A program made the position numbers and the translations under genes. The notes under the pieces were generated by a model, which was given only the letters and a program-made list of their open reading frames with translations, searched no databases and had not been told where the DNA came from. 64,000 nucleotides of DNA from Pleomorphomonas sp. JP5 (GTDB lineage: Bacteria; Pseudomonadota; Alphaproteobacteria; Rhizobiales; Pleomorphomonadaceae): NCBI RefSeq assembly GCF_023721815.1, contig NZ_JAMDLI010000021.1, positions 248,001-312,000 of the forward strand, given 5' to 3'. The first letter of the stretch is position 1; every line of letters starts with the position of its first letter. Shown here piece by piece: positions 29,578 through 37,109 of this stretch.

Positions 29578-30468
29578 TCACCCGCCGCCTTCGTCCGGGA
29601 TCGCCAGAAGATGGCCGCAGGCCTTGCAGTGGACGGCGTCGGGCTCGTGCCGCATGAGGGCGCATTTCGGGCAGCGGAAGGTGACCTTGTAGGGCCGGAA
29701 CAAAGCTTGCGCGAGGCGCACGAACAGCGAAATGCCGACGATCATGGTGACGATGGAGGTCAGTTTTCCGGCTGTGCCGGGGAGGGTGATGTCTCCGAAG
29801 CCTGTGGTGGTCACGGTCGCCACCGTGAAATAGAGGGCATCGACCCAACCTTCCATACCCGAGCCCGGTCTCGCAAAGGCGGTGTAGACGAAGCCGGTGA
29901 TGACGAAGAGGCAGGTTACGAGGTTGATCGCGGCCCGGCCAACGTCTTCCCACTCCCGATAGCCATGCCGGCCAAGAGAGCGCCAGAAGAGCCCCTTCTG
30001 GGATAGAGTCCACAGACGCAAAATGCGCAGGAAACCGAGATTGGCGAGCCAGAGGGGCGCCAGCAGCGTTGCGAGTACGACGAAGTCCACCCAGACCGCC
30101 GGGCGTCGCAGCCACTGTCGGATACTGATGGCCGCCGCCGCCCGAGCCGTCAGGTCGGCGACAAGCAGGAGTGCGACGGCGTAATCGAACCAGAGGAAGG
30201 CGCCCAGGTCTTGCAAGACGGGGCTGAGGATAAAGAAGCCGATGATGACGAGATCGACAGTCGCGACCGCCCACTGGAAGCGGGCCGCGACCGGGTCCGT
30301 TCCAACGTAAAGCTGCCGCAGACGCTGACGCCAGGCCGCGCGATCCGGTGCCCCCTCTGGCTCTTCGTCGTAATCGTGTTGATAGTCTAGGAGCGACGCG
30401 ACGGTGGGATCGTCGCTGGAATAGGTCTCGGAGGTGCCGGGTGGTGTGTCCGGAGGCTCGGTCGTCAC
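29578..30468 (-). CDS. Voltage-gated-type ion channel with C-terminal zinc ribbon
   Basis: A 296-residue membrane protein. An acidic N-terminal tail (residues 1-50) precedes about six membrane segments. The S4-like segment LGFLRILRLW is at residues 144-153, and the pore loop carries a potassium-type filter TVTTTGFGD at 218-226. After the last helix, Cys266-x2-Cys269 and Cys281-x2-Cys284 form a predicted zinc ribbon. The filter suggests potassium selectivity; only four of the usual charged S4 residues seem present, so voltage gating is uncertain. The ribbon might gate the pore in response to metal or redox. Confidence 0.85.
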   Translation of the reverse strand: MTTEPPDTPPGTSETYSSDDPTVASLLDYQHDYDEEPEGAPDRAAWRQRLRQLYVGTDPVAARFQWAVATVDLVIIGFFILSPVLQDLGAFLWFDYAVALLLVADLTARAAAAISIRQWLRRPAVWVDFVVLATLLAPLWLANLGFLRILRLWTLSQKGLFWRSLGRHGYREWEDVGRAAINLVTCLFVITGFVYTAFARPGSGMEGWVDALYFTVATVTTTGFGDITLPGTAGKLTSIVTMIVGISLFVRLAQALFRPYKVTFRCPKCALMRHEPDAVHCKACGHLLAIPDEGGG

Positions 30469-30676
30469 GATGGATCAGATCCTTCCCATGGCGCCTTCGC
30501 GAGGCAAAGAGTGGCGGGGATCGTCGAAGCGAATTTCAGCACGCCGGACGGCAGCCTGCAATCATGCGAACAACGATCGCTGCAATATGGGTCGCGTTCA
30601 CGCTTCGCCGAAGGTCATCGCCGGCCATTCATGACACGGATCGGTTCATTTTCGGGGCGAGCGACCAGCGGATGAG

Positions 30677-30705
30677 TTGACAAGCGTAGGGACGACAGCC
30701 TAGCG
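30677..30705 (+). promoter_or_regulatory. Possible promoter of the hydratase gene
   Basis: A perfect TTGACA at 30677-30682 is followed after 17 bases by CTAGCG at 30700-30705, a poor -10. The distance to the GTG start at 30785 is about 80 bases. Confidence 0.3.
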
Positions 30706-30722
30706 CGGCATATGAGCACAGC

Positions 30723-30748
30723 CGCCTGCCATGGACGCCTGCCATGGA
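30723..30748. repeat. 13-base perfect tandem repeat
   Basis: CGCCTGCCATGGA occurs twice back to back (30723-30735 and 30736-30748) in the leader of the hydratase gene. It may be a replication-slippage duplication or a pair of binding sites. Confidence 0.9.
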
Positions 30749-30784
30749 AAACTGGCCGGTCGGCCCAAACTGGGAGTTTTTCAA

Positions 30785-31555
30785 GTGTCAGAGACAAATG
30801 AGGCCGCCACCAGTCTTGCCGAGCTGTTGATCGCAGCACGCCGCGAAGGAAGCAAGCTCACCGCGGAGGCGGTCGGAGGACTCGAACCGACGGACGCCGC
30901 TGCAGCCGATGCGGCGCAGCTCGCGGTCGTCGAGAAGCTTGGTGCGATCGGCGGCTACAAGGTGCTTCAGGCCGGCGATGCTCCCGGCAGTTGGGGCGCT
31001 ATCCTTGCCGATCGTGTCTTCGAGGCTCCCGCCGAGGTGGCCTATTCGATATCCTCGCTCAAGGTGGAAGCCGAGATCGCCTTTGTGTTCGGACGCGCCC
31101 TGCCCGGCAAGCCGGGCGGGGCGGCCTACACGGCCGAAGAGGTGACCGAGGCGGTTGCCGGAGCTTTCGCCGCTTTCGAGATTCTTGAAAGTCGCCTCGC
31201 GGACGATCCGCGTCCGTCGCCGCTTCTGGCGCGCGCCGACTTCATGGGCAACTGGGGCCTCGTGCGCAGCTCGCCCGTCGCGGACTGGCAGCGCCTCGTC
31301 CATGCCGACGTGGCCGTGCGACTGGAAGTCGGGGGGCGCGTTGTCGTCGATCAACGGGGTGGCCATCCCTCCGGCGTTCCGTCGCATCCCCTGACGTGGC
31401 TTGCCAACATGCTGGCGGCGTCCGGGCATCCGCTTCGAGCGGGTGACGTGGTGACAACCGGTGCCTTTGGTGGCGGCCACATCATCGCGCCGGGCGAGAC
31501 GGCGGTGGCGACGATCGAGGGCTTCGAGCCCATTCGGTTCGTGTTGAGAGGGTGA
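30785..31555 (+). CDS. 2-keto-4-pentenoate hydratase-like protein
   Basis: A 256-residue protein of the 2-oxopent-4-dienoate hydratase / fumarylacetoacetase group. The segments AEIAFVFGRALPG and EVTEAVAGAFAAFEILESR, and the C-terminal WLANMLAASGHPLRAGDVVT TGAFGG region, are typical. Such enzymes hydrate dienoates from aromatic meta-cleavage or decarboxylate 4-oxalocrotonate. The GTG start at 30785 is chosen because GGGAG lies 9 bases upstream. No other aromatic-degradation gene is nearby, so the in vivo substrate is unclear. Confidence 0.82.
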   Translation: MSETNEAATSLAELLIAARREGSKLTAEAVGGLEPTDAAAADAAQLAVVEKLGAIGGYKVLQAGDAPGSWGAILADRVFEAPAEVAYSISSLKVEAEIAFVFGRALPGKPGGAAYTAEEVTEAVAGAFAAFEILESRLADDPRPSPLLARADFMGNWGLVRSSPVADWQRLVHADVAVRLEVGGRVVVDQRGGHPSGVPSHPLTWLANMLAASGHPLRAGDVVTTGAFGGGHIIAPGETAVATIEGFEPIRFVLRG

Positions 31556-31590
31556 GTCCCGGGACGTTCGGGAATGGTAAAGGATAAGCT

Positions 31591-31623
31591 AATGCCGCCT
31601 TTAGATTTTCTTTGGGCGGCATT
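31591..31623. terminator. 9-base inverted repeat after the hydratase gene
   Basis: AATGCCGCC (31591-31599) and GGCGGCATT (31615-31623) can form a perfect hairpin with a T-rich 15-base loop. No T run follows, so it may be a weak or Rho-assisted terminator or a regulatory hairpin ahead of the small gene at 31711. Confidence 0.45.
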
Positions 31624-31710
31624 CAGTGAATTCGACTTTCGTATATGTGGGCGAACGCCTATATGAGGGGCGTCGAACGAGGTGTTCGGCATAACGAAAG
31701 GAAAACCGAG

Positions 31711-31854
31711 ATGTTCGCCCAGGCTCCCCTCAACAGGACGTTCCGCGAGTCTCGCGCCGTCGAGCGGGACACCACTTATGTGCGCGGTTTCGGTTCCGAG
31801 TTCCGTGAGCGTCAGTATGTCCGTGCCGGTGGCAACCGGGTCTCTGGCCTCTGA
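31711..31854 (+). CDS. Small Arg-rich protein of unknown function
   Basis: A 47-residue open frame starting MFAQAPLNRTFRESRAVERD, with nine or more Arg residues and no membrane segment or signal peptide. I do not recognise it. Support for a real gene is an AAGGAAAA stretch 8-15 bases upstream of the ATG and a strong terminator 35 bases after the stop, so it has its own transcription unit between hydratase and dps. Aromatic residues alternate with Arg in the centre (TYVRGFGSEFRERQYVR). It could be a nucleic-acid-binding or stress peptide, but nothing proves this. Confidence 0.6.
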   Translation: MFAQAPLNRTFRESRAVERDTTYVRGFGSEFRERQYVRAGGNRVSGL

Positions 31855-31888
31855 CCGACAAGCCTTTTGCTTTCGACTGCTCTTGTCG

Positions 31889-31925
31889 AGCGCCCGATCC
31901 GCGAGGATTTCGGGCGCTTTGCCTT
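31889..31925 (+). terminator. Intrinsic terminator after the 47-residue gene
   Basis: AGCGCCCGA (31889-31897) pairs with TCGGGCGCT (31910-31918) around a 12-base loop, followed by TTGCCTTTT. This is a convincing terminator in the plus direction. Confidence 0.75.
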
Positions 31926-32016
31926 TTGGGCTTTTGAAGGGGCTCGGTCGGAGACGGCGGCGTCCCCTGCCGGGGCGTGCTGCGAGCGGAATGTCGTGAG
32001 GACCGACAAACCGGTG

Positions 32017-32053
32017 CCTAAAACCGATCCGGTTGAACGAGGCCGGTTTTAGG
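32017..32053. terminator. Inverted repeat between convergent small gene and dps
   Basis: CCTAAAACCG (32017-32026) pairs with CGGTTTTAGG (32044-32053), 10 perfect bases with a 17-base loop, 30 bases beyond the dps stop. It may be a terminator for dps on the minus strand. Confidence 0.5.
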
Positions 32054-32082
32054 GGGCGTGAGCCGCTTCCGGGTCCCTGCGG

Positions 32083-32556
32083 TCAGTTCTGCAGATGCGA
32101 CTCGAGGAACCACACCGCCTTGTCGAGCGCGCGCGAGTAGGCGGTCAGGATATCGGCCGTGTCGGCATCTCCTGCTTCGTCGGTCTGGTCAATTCCATCT
32201 CGCGCGCCTGTCGCTGCCTTGGCGTAGCGTTCGGTCAGAGCCTTGAGGTGCTCATCCTCGGCCGTGATGTCCGCAGGATAGGCGGGAAGACGACTCGCCG
32301 TCGCGACGCCTTGCAGCGTGCCATTGGCAATCCCACCCAGCTGAACGATACGCTCGGCCACCGTATCGACGTGACCGTCGACTTCGGTCCGGAACCCGTC
32401 GAGCATCTCGTGAATGGCGATGAAGCGCGGGCCCTTCAGGTTCCAGTGCGCCTGCTTGGTCAGCAGAGCCAAATCGATGCCGTCGGCAAGCAGCGCACCG
32501 AGAACCTCGATCGAGACCTTCTTGGCGTTCGATTTCAGCGTATTGTGGGTCTTCAT
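32083..32556 (-). CDS. dps: Dps family DNA-protection ferritin
   Basis: A 157-residue Dps/ferritin-like protein, the usual length. The ferroxidase ligands are in TKQAHWNLKGPRFIAIHEML and FRTEVDGHVDTVAERIVQLG, as in other Dps proteins. It forms dodecamers that bind DNA and oxidise iron with hydrogen peroxide. The start MKTHNTLKSNAKK is preceded by GAAGGAGAG, an excellent ribosome-binding site; the longer open frame is disregarded. It is divergent from the riboswitch-nrdD unit. Confidence 0.94.
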   Translation of the reverse strand: MKTHNTLKSNAKKVSIEVLGALLADGIDLALLTKQAHWNLKGPRFIAIHEMLDGFRTEVDGHVDTVAERIVQLGGIANGTLQGVATASRLPAYPADITAEDEHLKALTERYAKAATGARDGIDQTDEAGDADTADILTAYSRALDKAVWFLESHLQN

Positions 32557-32816
32557 TTCACTCTCCTTCGCTCGTGGCTTTCCAAGCCGACAAAGCGCGT
32601 TGCCTTGTCGTGGACCGGCCTCTGTCGTCGGCCGCTGATCTCGTCGGGCGAGATGCTCGGATGTGGTTATGGTTGCAAAACTCACACGGGCCCGGAGGGT
32701 TCCTCTTTCCGTGTTTTTACGGAAGAAGTTGAGAGTTTTGCGTGGGGCAAGGGAAAGCGATCCACAGGGCAGGGCGAACCTTCCTCAGGAAAAATACGAT
32801 GGCCGCCTCTGTCGGA

Positions 32817-32845
32817 TTGACCCGACTCACTTCCCGGTGGATACC
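32817..32845 (+). promoter_or_regulatory. Putative promoter of the nrdD transcript
   Basis: TTGACC at 32817-32822, then 17 bases, then GATACC at 32840-32845. Transcription from here would start just before the riboswitch, which is the expected arrangement, although the -10 element is weak. Confidence 0.4.
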
Positions 32846-32855
32846 AGCAATTGAG

Positions 32856-33030
32856 CTGAGGTTCTCCGGATGCACAATATCTGGAGCTAAGAGGGAAGCC
32901 GGTGCAATGCCGGCGCTGCCCCCGCAACTGTAGGCGGGAAGTGGACGATCCAGGAATGTCACTGGTGCGATGCACTGGGAAGACGGATCGGCCGCCGAGA
33001 CCCGCGAGCCAGGAGACCTGCCCCGGCCTA
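32856..33030 (+). ncRNA. Cobalamin (B12) riboswitch
   Basis: The conserved core is plain: AAGAGGGAAGCCGGTGCAA near 32890, GCTGCCCCCGCAACTGTA near 32915-32932, and the B12 box GCCAGGAGACCTGCC at 33008-33022. These occur in the right order and spacing for a cobalamin aptamer reading on the plus strand. The ends are approximate. It lies about 120 bases ahead of nrdD, so adenosylcobalamin should repress the class III reductase. The expression platform is not resolved; a GGGCGGGG stretch near 33045 might sequester the translation start region. Confidence 0.93.
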
Positions 33031-33152
33031 TGAGAAGTTTCCTCGGGCGGGGTGCACCGGTGGATCGTCGTCGATGCATGGCCGGAGCACGCTTCGCCCA
33101 TGTCGACAGCGTTCCCTTTCGTTCCCTGCCCCATACCGGGTGCAGAAGAGCG

Positions 33153-35171
33153 ATGTCGGAAATCAGTCCAGCCAAACCGCCTCAACACGTCCTCAAGCGT
33201 TCGGGGGCACTGGTTCCGTTCGATGCCGGCAAGATCCGCTCCGCCATGGAACGCGCCGGCGCCGCCTCCGGCGAGTTTTCCAGTGGCGAGGCCGAGCTTC
33301 TGGCGTTGCAGACCGTCAAGGTGCTCGCCCATCGCTTTGTCGGTCGCATTCCGTCGATCGAGGAGATTCAGGACGTCGTCGAGCAGGCGTTGATTTCCGC
33401 GAACCATTTCGCCACGGCGCGCGCCTATATCGTTTATCGGGAGCAGAGGGCGCGCCTGCGGCGCGATGCCGACACCGTCGTCGATGTCGTCGCGTCGATA
33501 GACGAGTACCTCGAACGGGCCGACTGGCGGGTCAATGCCAACGCCAACCAGGGCTATTCGCTCGGCGGCCTCATTCTCAACGTTTCTGGCAAGGTAACGG
33601 CCAACTACTGGCTGAGCCACGTCTATCCACCAGAGGTGGGACAGGCGCATCGCGCTGGCGACATCCACATCCACGACCTCGACATGCTGTCGGGTTACTG
33701 CGCCGGTTGGTCCCTCCGAACTCTGTTGACCGAGGGCCTCAATGGCGTACCGGGCAAGGTGGAAGCGGGGCCGCCGAAGCATCTTTCAAGCGCCGTCGGC
33801 CAGATCGTCAATTTCCTCGGCACGCTGCAAAACGAATGGGCCGGCGCCCAGGCGTTCTCATCCTTCGATACCTACATGGCTCCCTTCGTCCGCAAGGATC
33901 GGCTTTCCTACGAGGACGTCCGGCAATCGATCCAGGAACTGATCTACAACCTCAACGTCCCCTCACGCTGGGGTACGCAAACGCCCTTCACCAACCTCAC
34001 CTTCGACTGGGTGTGCCCTGATGACCTGAAGGATCAGGCGCCGGTCGTCGGCGGCGTGGAGATGGGCTTTCGCTACGGCGATCTCCAGGCGGAGATGGAC
34101 GTCATCAATCGCGCCTACATGGAGGTGATGACGGCGGGAGATGCCAAGGGCAGGGTGTTTACCTTCCCGATCCCCACCTACAACATCACCAGGGACTTTC
34201 CGTGGGACAGCGAGAATGCGGCGCGTCTCTTCGAGATGACGGCCAAATACGGGCTGCCCTACTTCCAGAACTTCCTCAACTCCGAACTGACGCCGAACAT
34301 GGTGCGCTCCATGTGCTGTCGGTTGCAGCTCGATCTCAGGGAGCTGCTGAAGCGGGGTAACGGCCTGTTCGGCTCGGCCGAGCAGACCGGGTCGGTCGGT
34401 GTGGTCACGGTGAACTGCGCCCGGCTCGGCTATCTTCACAAGGGTGACGAGGCCGGATTGTTCGGTCGGCTCGACGAACTCCTGGCCATTGGGCGCACCA
34501 GCCTCGAGATCAAGCGCAAGACGATCGAGCGACTGATGGACGATGGGCTCTTCCCCTACACCAGGCGCTACCTCGGCACTCTGCGCAATCATTTCTCGAC
34601 GCTCGGCATCAACGGCGTCAACGAGATGATCCGCAACTTCACCGGCGACGCGGAGGACATCACGACGGAGTGGGGCGAGTCCTTTGCCATCCGTCTGCTC
34701 GACCATGTGCGGGCACAGATGGTCCTTTTCCAGGAAGAGACGGGACACCTCTACAATCTCGAGGCGACGCCGGCCGAAGGGACGACCTATCGCTTCGCAC
34801 GAGAGGACAGCAAGCGCTTTCCCGGCATTCTTCAGGCCGGAACGCCGGATGCGCCCTATTACACCAACTCCAGCCAGCTTCCCGTGGGCTTTACCGACGA
34901 TGCCTTCGAGGCGCTCCGCCGGCAGGAGCCGCTTCAGAGCCGCTACACCGGCGGCACGGTGCTCCATCTCTACATGGGGGAGCGCATTTCCTCGGCCGAG
35001 GCTTGCAAGAAACTGGTCCGGCGATCGCTCGAAAACTTCCGTTTGCCCTACATCACGGTGACGCCGACTTTCTCGATCTGCCCAAAGCATGGCTACATCG
35101 CCGGCGAGCATGAGTTCTGCCCGGTCTGCGATGCCGAGCGGCTGGCCGAAAAACGTGCCGCCGCCGAGTGA
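33153..35171 (+). CDS. nrdD: Anaerobic ribonucleoside-triphosphate reductase, catalytic chain lacking the glycyl-radical motif
   Basis: A 672-residue class III reductase that makes dNTPs without oxygen. An ATP-cone lies at about residues 12-100 (HVLKRSGALVPFDAGKI). The active-site cysteines are in SMCCRLQLDLRELL (Cys388/389). A C-terminal zinc site is formed by Cys643, His646, Cys656 and Cys659. The chain stops 13 residues after the last Cys, without the RVxGY radical motif that normally follows; that motif is in the next gene. The ATG has AGAAGAG upstream. A cobalamin riboswitch precedes it and nrdG follows. Confidence 0.94.
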   Translation: MSEISPAKPPQHVLKRSGALVPFDAGKIRSAMERAGAASGEFSSGEAELLALQTVKVLAHRFVGRIPSIEEIQDVVEQALISANHFATARAYIVYREQRARLRRDADTVVDVVASIDEYLERADWRVNANANQGYSLGGLILNVSGKVTANYWLSHVYPPEVGQAHRAGDIHIHDLDMLSGYCAGWSLRTLLTEGLNGVPGKVEAGPPKHLSSAVGQIVNFLGTLQNEWAGAQAFSSFDTYMAPFVRKDRLSYEDVRQSIQELIYNLNVPSRWGTQTPFTNLTFDWVCPDDLKDQAPVVGGVEMGFRYGDLQAEMDVINRAYMEVMTAGDAKGRVFTFPIPTYNITRDFPWDSENAARLFEMTAKYGLPYFQNFLNSELTPNMVRSMCCRLQLDLRELLKRGNGLFGSAEQTGSVGVVTVNCARLGYLHKGDEAGLFGRLDELLAIGRTSLEIKRKTIERLMDDGLFPYTRRYLGTLRNHFSTLGINGVNEMIRNFTGDAEDITTEWGESFAIRLLDHVRAQMVLFQEETGHLYNLEATPAEGTTYRFAREDSKRFPGILQAGTPDAPYYTNSSQLPVGFTDDAFEALRRQEPLQSRYTGGTVLHLYMGERISSAEACKKLVRRSLENFRLPYITVTPTFSICPKHGYIAGEHEFCPVCDAERLAEKRAAAE

Positions 35172-35191
35172 CTTCAGCGAGGAGACCCGAC

Positions 35192-35389
35192 ATGAACAAG
35201 CCGCTTTCCACCGTCGATACCGCCGCCTCCATCCACTTGTCGGATGACGAGCGCCAGCCCTGCGAAATCTGGACGCGGGTCATGGGCTATCATCGCCCCG
35301 TCTCGTCCTTCAACAAGGGCAAGAGATCCGAGTTCTCCGAACGCGCGTCCTTCACGGAGGCCAAAAGCCTGAACCATGTCGATCGCTGA
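35192..35389 (+). CDS. Separate glycyl-radical subunit of class III ribonucleotide reductase
   Basis: A 65-residue protein whose centre reads CEIWTRVMGYHRPVSSFNKG, with the glycyl-radical motif RVMGY at residues 29-33 (radical on Gly32). This is the segment that should end NrdD, including the RPV and NxGK elements found after the motif in NrdD. It has its own start with AGGAG 7 bases upstream and about 28 residues before the motif, and is in a different frame from nrdD. A GTG at 35168 overlapping the nrdD stop is an alternative start. The 3' end overlaps nrdG by 14 bases. The role is inferred: it should dock to NrdD and be activated by NrdG. Confidence 0.88.
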   Translation: MNKPLSTVDTAASIHLSDDERQPCEIWTRVMGYHRPVSSFNKGKRSEFSERASFTEAKSLNHVDR

Positions 35390-36002
35390 TCTCGCGGTGG
35401 GCGGCTTTTCTCCGCTTTCCACCTGCGATTGGCCGGGCGAGCTGGTTGCCACGGTGTTTTGCCAAGGGTGCCCCTTCGCCTGCCGCTATTGCCATAATAG
35501 CGACCTGATCCCGCCCGGCCCTGGTGCCGGGCCGGACTTCGGGGCGATTTTGGCATTGCTCGACAAGCGGCGCGGCCTTCTCGACGGCGTGGTGTTCTCG
35601 GGCGGCGAACCGACCCTGCAGAAGGCTCTGCCTGAGGCCGCCGCTGCCGTGAGGGCACTGGGGTTTCGAGTCGGCCTGCACACCGCCGGCCCCTACCCGG
35701 AACGGCTCGTCCGGCTGCTGCCGCTCGTCGATTGGGTGGGCTTCGACGTCAAGGGGCCATTCTCCGACTATGGCAGGATCACTGGCGTGCCGGAGAGCGG
35801 CGAGCGAGCGAAGGCAAGCCTCGTTGCGCTGGTGGAGAGCGGTGTTGCCGCCGACATCCGCACGACGGTACACGCATCGTTGCTGGGGGAGGGTGATCTC
35901 GCTCGTCTCGACGGCGAGCTTGCTTCCCTCGGTCTCGGTCCGTCCCGGCGACAGCCGTTTCGGGCCGAAGGGTGCCGCGATGAGGAGCTGCTTGCCGGCT
36001 GA
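35376..36002 (+). CDS. nrdG: Anaerobic ribonucleotide reductase activating protein (radical SAM)
   Basis: A 208-residue radical SAM activase. The cluster motif is CPFACRYCHN (Cys32, Cys36, Cys39), followed by VVFSGGEPTLQ, the SAM-binding GGE segment. NrdG uses SAM and a 4Fe4S cluster to create the glycyl radical of class III reductase. It overlaps the small radical-subunit gene by 14 bases, so the activase and its target glycine are translationally coupled. It converges with the RpiR gene 28 bases later. Confidence 0.93.
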   Translation: MSIADLAVGGFSPLSTCDWPGELVATVFCQGCPFACRYCHNSDLIPPGPGAGPDFGAILALLDKRRGLLDGVVFSGGEPTLQKALPEAAAAVRALGFRVGLHTAGPYPERLVRLLPLVDWVGFDVKGPFSDYGRITGVPESGERAKASLVALVESGVAADIRTTVHASLLGEGDLARLDGELASLGLGPSRRQPFRAEGCRDEELLAG

Positions 36003-36029
36003 CGTGCTGATCGTCTCTCGGAAGGCGGC

Positions 36030-36995
36030 CTACTTGCGATTGATGTCTGCCTTGCGGCGAGGGCGGTTCGCCGTCGGGCGCCGTGCCAATCGGTCCGCAC
36101 CGTGTCCGCCGGCTGCGGTATGCCCTATGAAGTCACCATAAAGGGCGGACACCGCGCTGAGGCGCGCTTCCACCTCGGGGCCGAGCTCGGCGAACACCGC
36201 ATTGACCATCAGGCCGATCAAGCTCGCCATGGCCGACGTCGCGTCCCAGAACTGATCGAAGTCGGTGCGAACGACGAATGCTTCGTCAGCAGCCTCACGG
36301 CCCCAGGTGCAGTAGGGATCGGTGATCAGCGTCACGTGGGTTCCGGCTGCTCGGGCGGTGATGCCGAGATGGCGGGCGAGGCGGGAGTAGCGGCGGCCAT
36401 CGATGATGACCAAAGCCGCTTCCGAGGGAGCGTCGAGCAGGAGGTCTGCGAAGGTGCCGTCGGCGGCGTCCATAAGATGCACCCCCGGCCTGAGATAGGA
36501 GAGGCCATGGGCGAGATAGGCGGCATGACCGCGTTCGGTCTGAAAGCCGGCGACGAACACCTGCTCGGCGTGAGCAAGCCGCGCTGCCACCGCCCGGAAA
36601 GCGGGGGTCGCCGCCAGCTCGTGATTGGCGACGATCGCCGCGATTTCCTTTTCCAGTGCGCGGCTCTCTCCAGTCCGGCTGCGTTCGGCGAAATCGCGTA
36701 ACCGTTCGCCGATCAGGAAGGCCCGGTCGCCGAGATCGCCGCGGAGCGAAGCCTTGAGATCCTTGAAATGGCGAAAGCCGATGGCGCGACAGTAACGACC
36801 GACCGAGGCCTCGGAAACGCCAATCCGGCGAGCGACCGAGCCGGCGGTTTCGAAAGGCAGGCTGGCAAGGTCGCTCAGGAAGAAGCCGGCGATGGCCGCT
36901 TCTGTCCGCGTGGCGGCGGCAAGGCTCTCTTCGATGCGGCGGCGCAAGTCGGCACCCAGTTCCGTCGGTTCCTTTGCGCCGCGTCGCTCCTTCAC
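36030..36995 (-). CDS. MurR/RpiR family transcriptional regulator
   Basis: A 321-residue regulator with an N-terminal RpiR helix-turn-helix (about residues 15-90, SVARRIGVSEASVGRYCRAI) and a C-terminal SIS domain (about 120-270) that normally senses phosphosugars. The GTG start at 36995 is preceded by GGGAG; a TTG at 37052 is unlikely. A basic C-terminal tail (about 25 residues rich in Arg and Lys) is added. It is divergent from a racemase-acetyltransferase pair and probably regulates it. Confidence 0.9.
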   Translation of the reverse strand: MKERRGAKEPTELGADLRRRIEESLAAATRTEAAIAGFFLSDLASLPFETAGSVARRIGVSEASVGRYCRAIGFRHFKDLKASLRGDLGDRAFLIGERLRDFAERSRTGESRALEKEIAAIVANHELAATPAFRAVAARLAHAEQVFVAGFQTERGHAAYLAHGLSYLRPGVHLMDAADGTFADLLLDAPSEAALVIIDGRRYSRLARHLGITARAAGTHVTLITDPYCTWGREAADEAFVVRTDFDQFWDATSAMASLIGLMVNAVFAELGPEVEARLSAVSALYGDFIGHTAAGGHGADRLARRPTANRPRRKADINRK

Positions 36996-37053
36996 GCCCA
37001 ACTCCCTTTCTCCAATACTGATGACGCTGACAGGGAAATTGCGAACTGTCAAT

Positions 37054-37071
37054 CTTGCAAAGAAACTTGCA
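37054..37071. promoter_or_regulatory. Direct repeat, candidate operator
   Basis: CTTGCA occurs at 37054-37059 and again at 37066-37071, 12 bases apart, in the spacer between the divergent RpiR and racemase genes. The one-turn spacing suits a regulator dimer, but no second line of evidence exists. Confidence 0.25.
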
Positions 37072-37109
37072 GCAGCCTAGGGTCCCCAAGCATTTTTGGA
37101 GGTCCCGCC

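Larger units (their letters stand above)
30469..30784. other. Divergent intergenic region, channel gene / hydratase gene
   Basis: 316 bases separate the two divergent genes. I see no open frame with coding character or RNA gene. It holds a possible promoter (30677-30705) and a 13-base tandem repeat (30723-30748), listed separately. Confidence 0.6.
32557..33152 (+). other. Long leader between dps and nrdD
   Basis: 596 bases without a supported protein gene. The left half must hold the dps promoter; the right half holds a putative promoter (32817-32845), a cobalamin riboswitch (about 32856-33030) and about 120 bases of leader before the nrdD ATG. Open frames on both strands here are not credible genes. 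Confidence 0.7.

Noticed and set aside
32871-32882. CACAATATCT as an NrdR box
   Set aside because: It lies inside the riboswitch aptamer, is a poor match to the AT-rich NrdR palindrome and has no second copy.
32682-33782. A 366-codon minus-strand frame over the riboswitch
   Set aside because: It runs antisense through the conserved aptamer and nrdD and lacks any family signature.
35169-35171. nrdD TGA as a selenocysteine or readthrough codon joining it to the radical domain
   Set aside because: The downstream motif is in a different frame, so reading through TGA would not reach it, and the small gene has its own start and ribosome-binding site.
35168-35192. The split nrdD as a simple frameshift pseudogene
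   Set aside because: Good RBS, about 28 residues before the motif, intact overlap with nrdG and preserved key residues argue for two working genes. A sequencing error is not excluded, so it is left as a refutation test in the finding.
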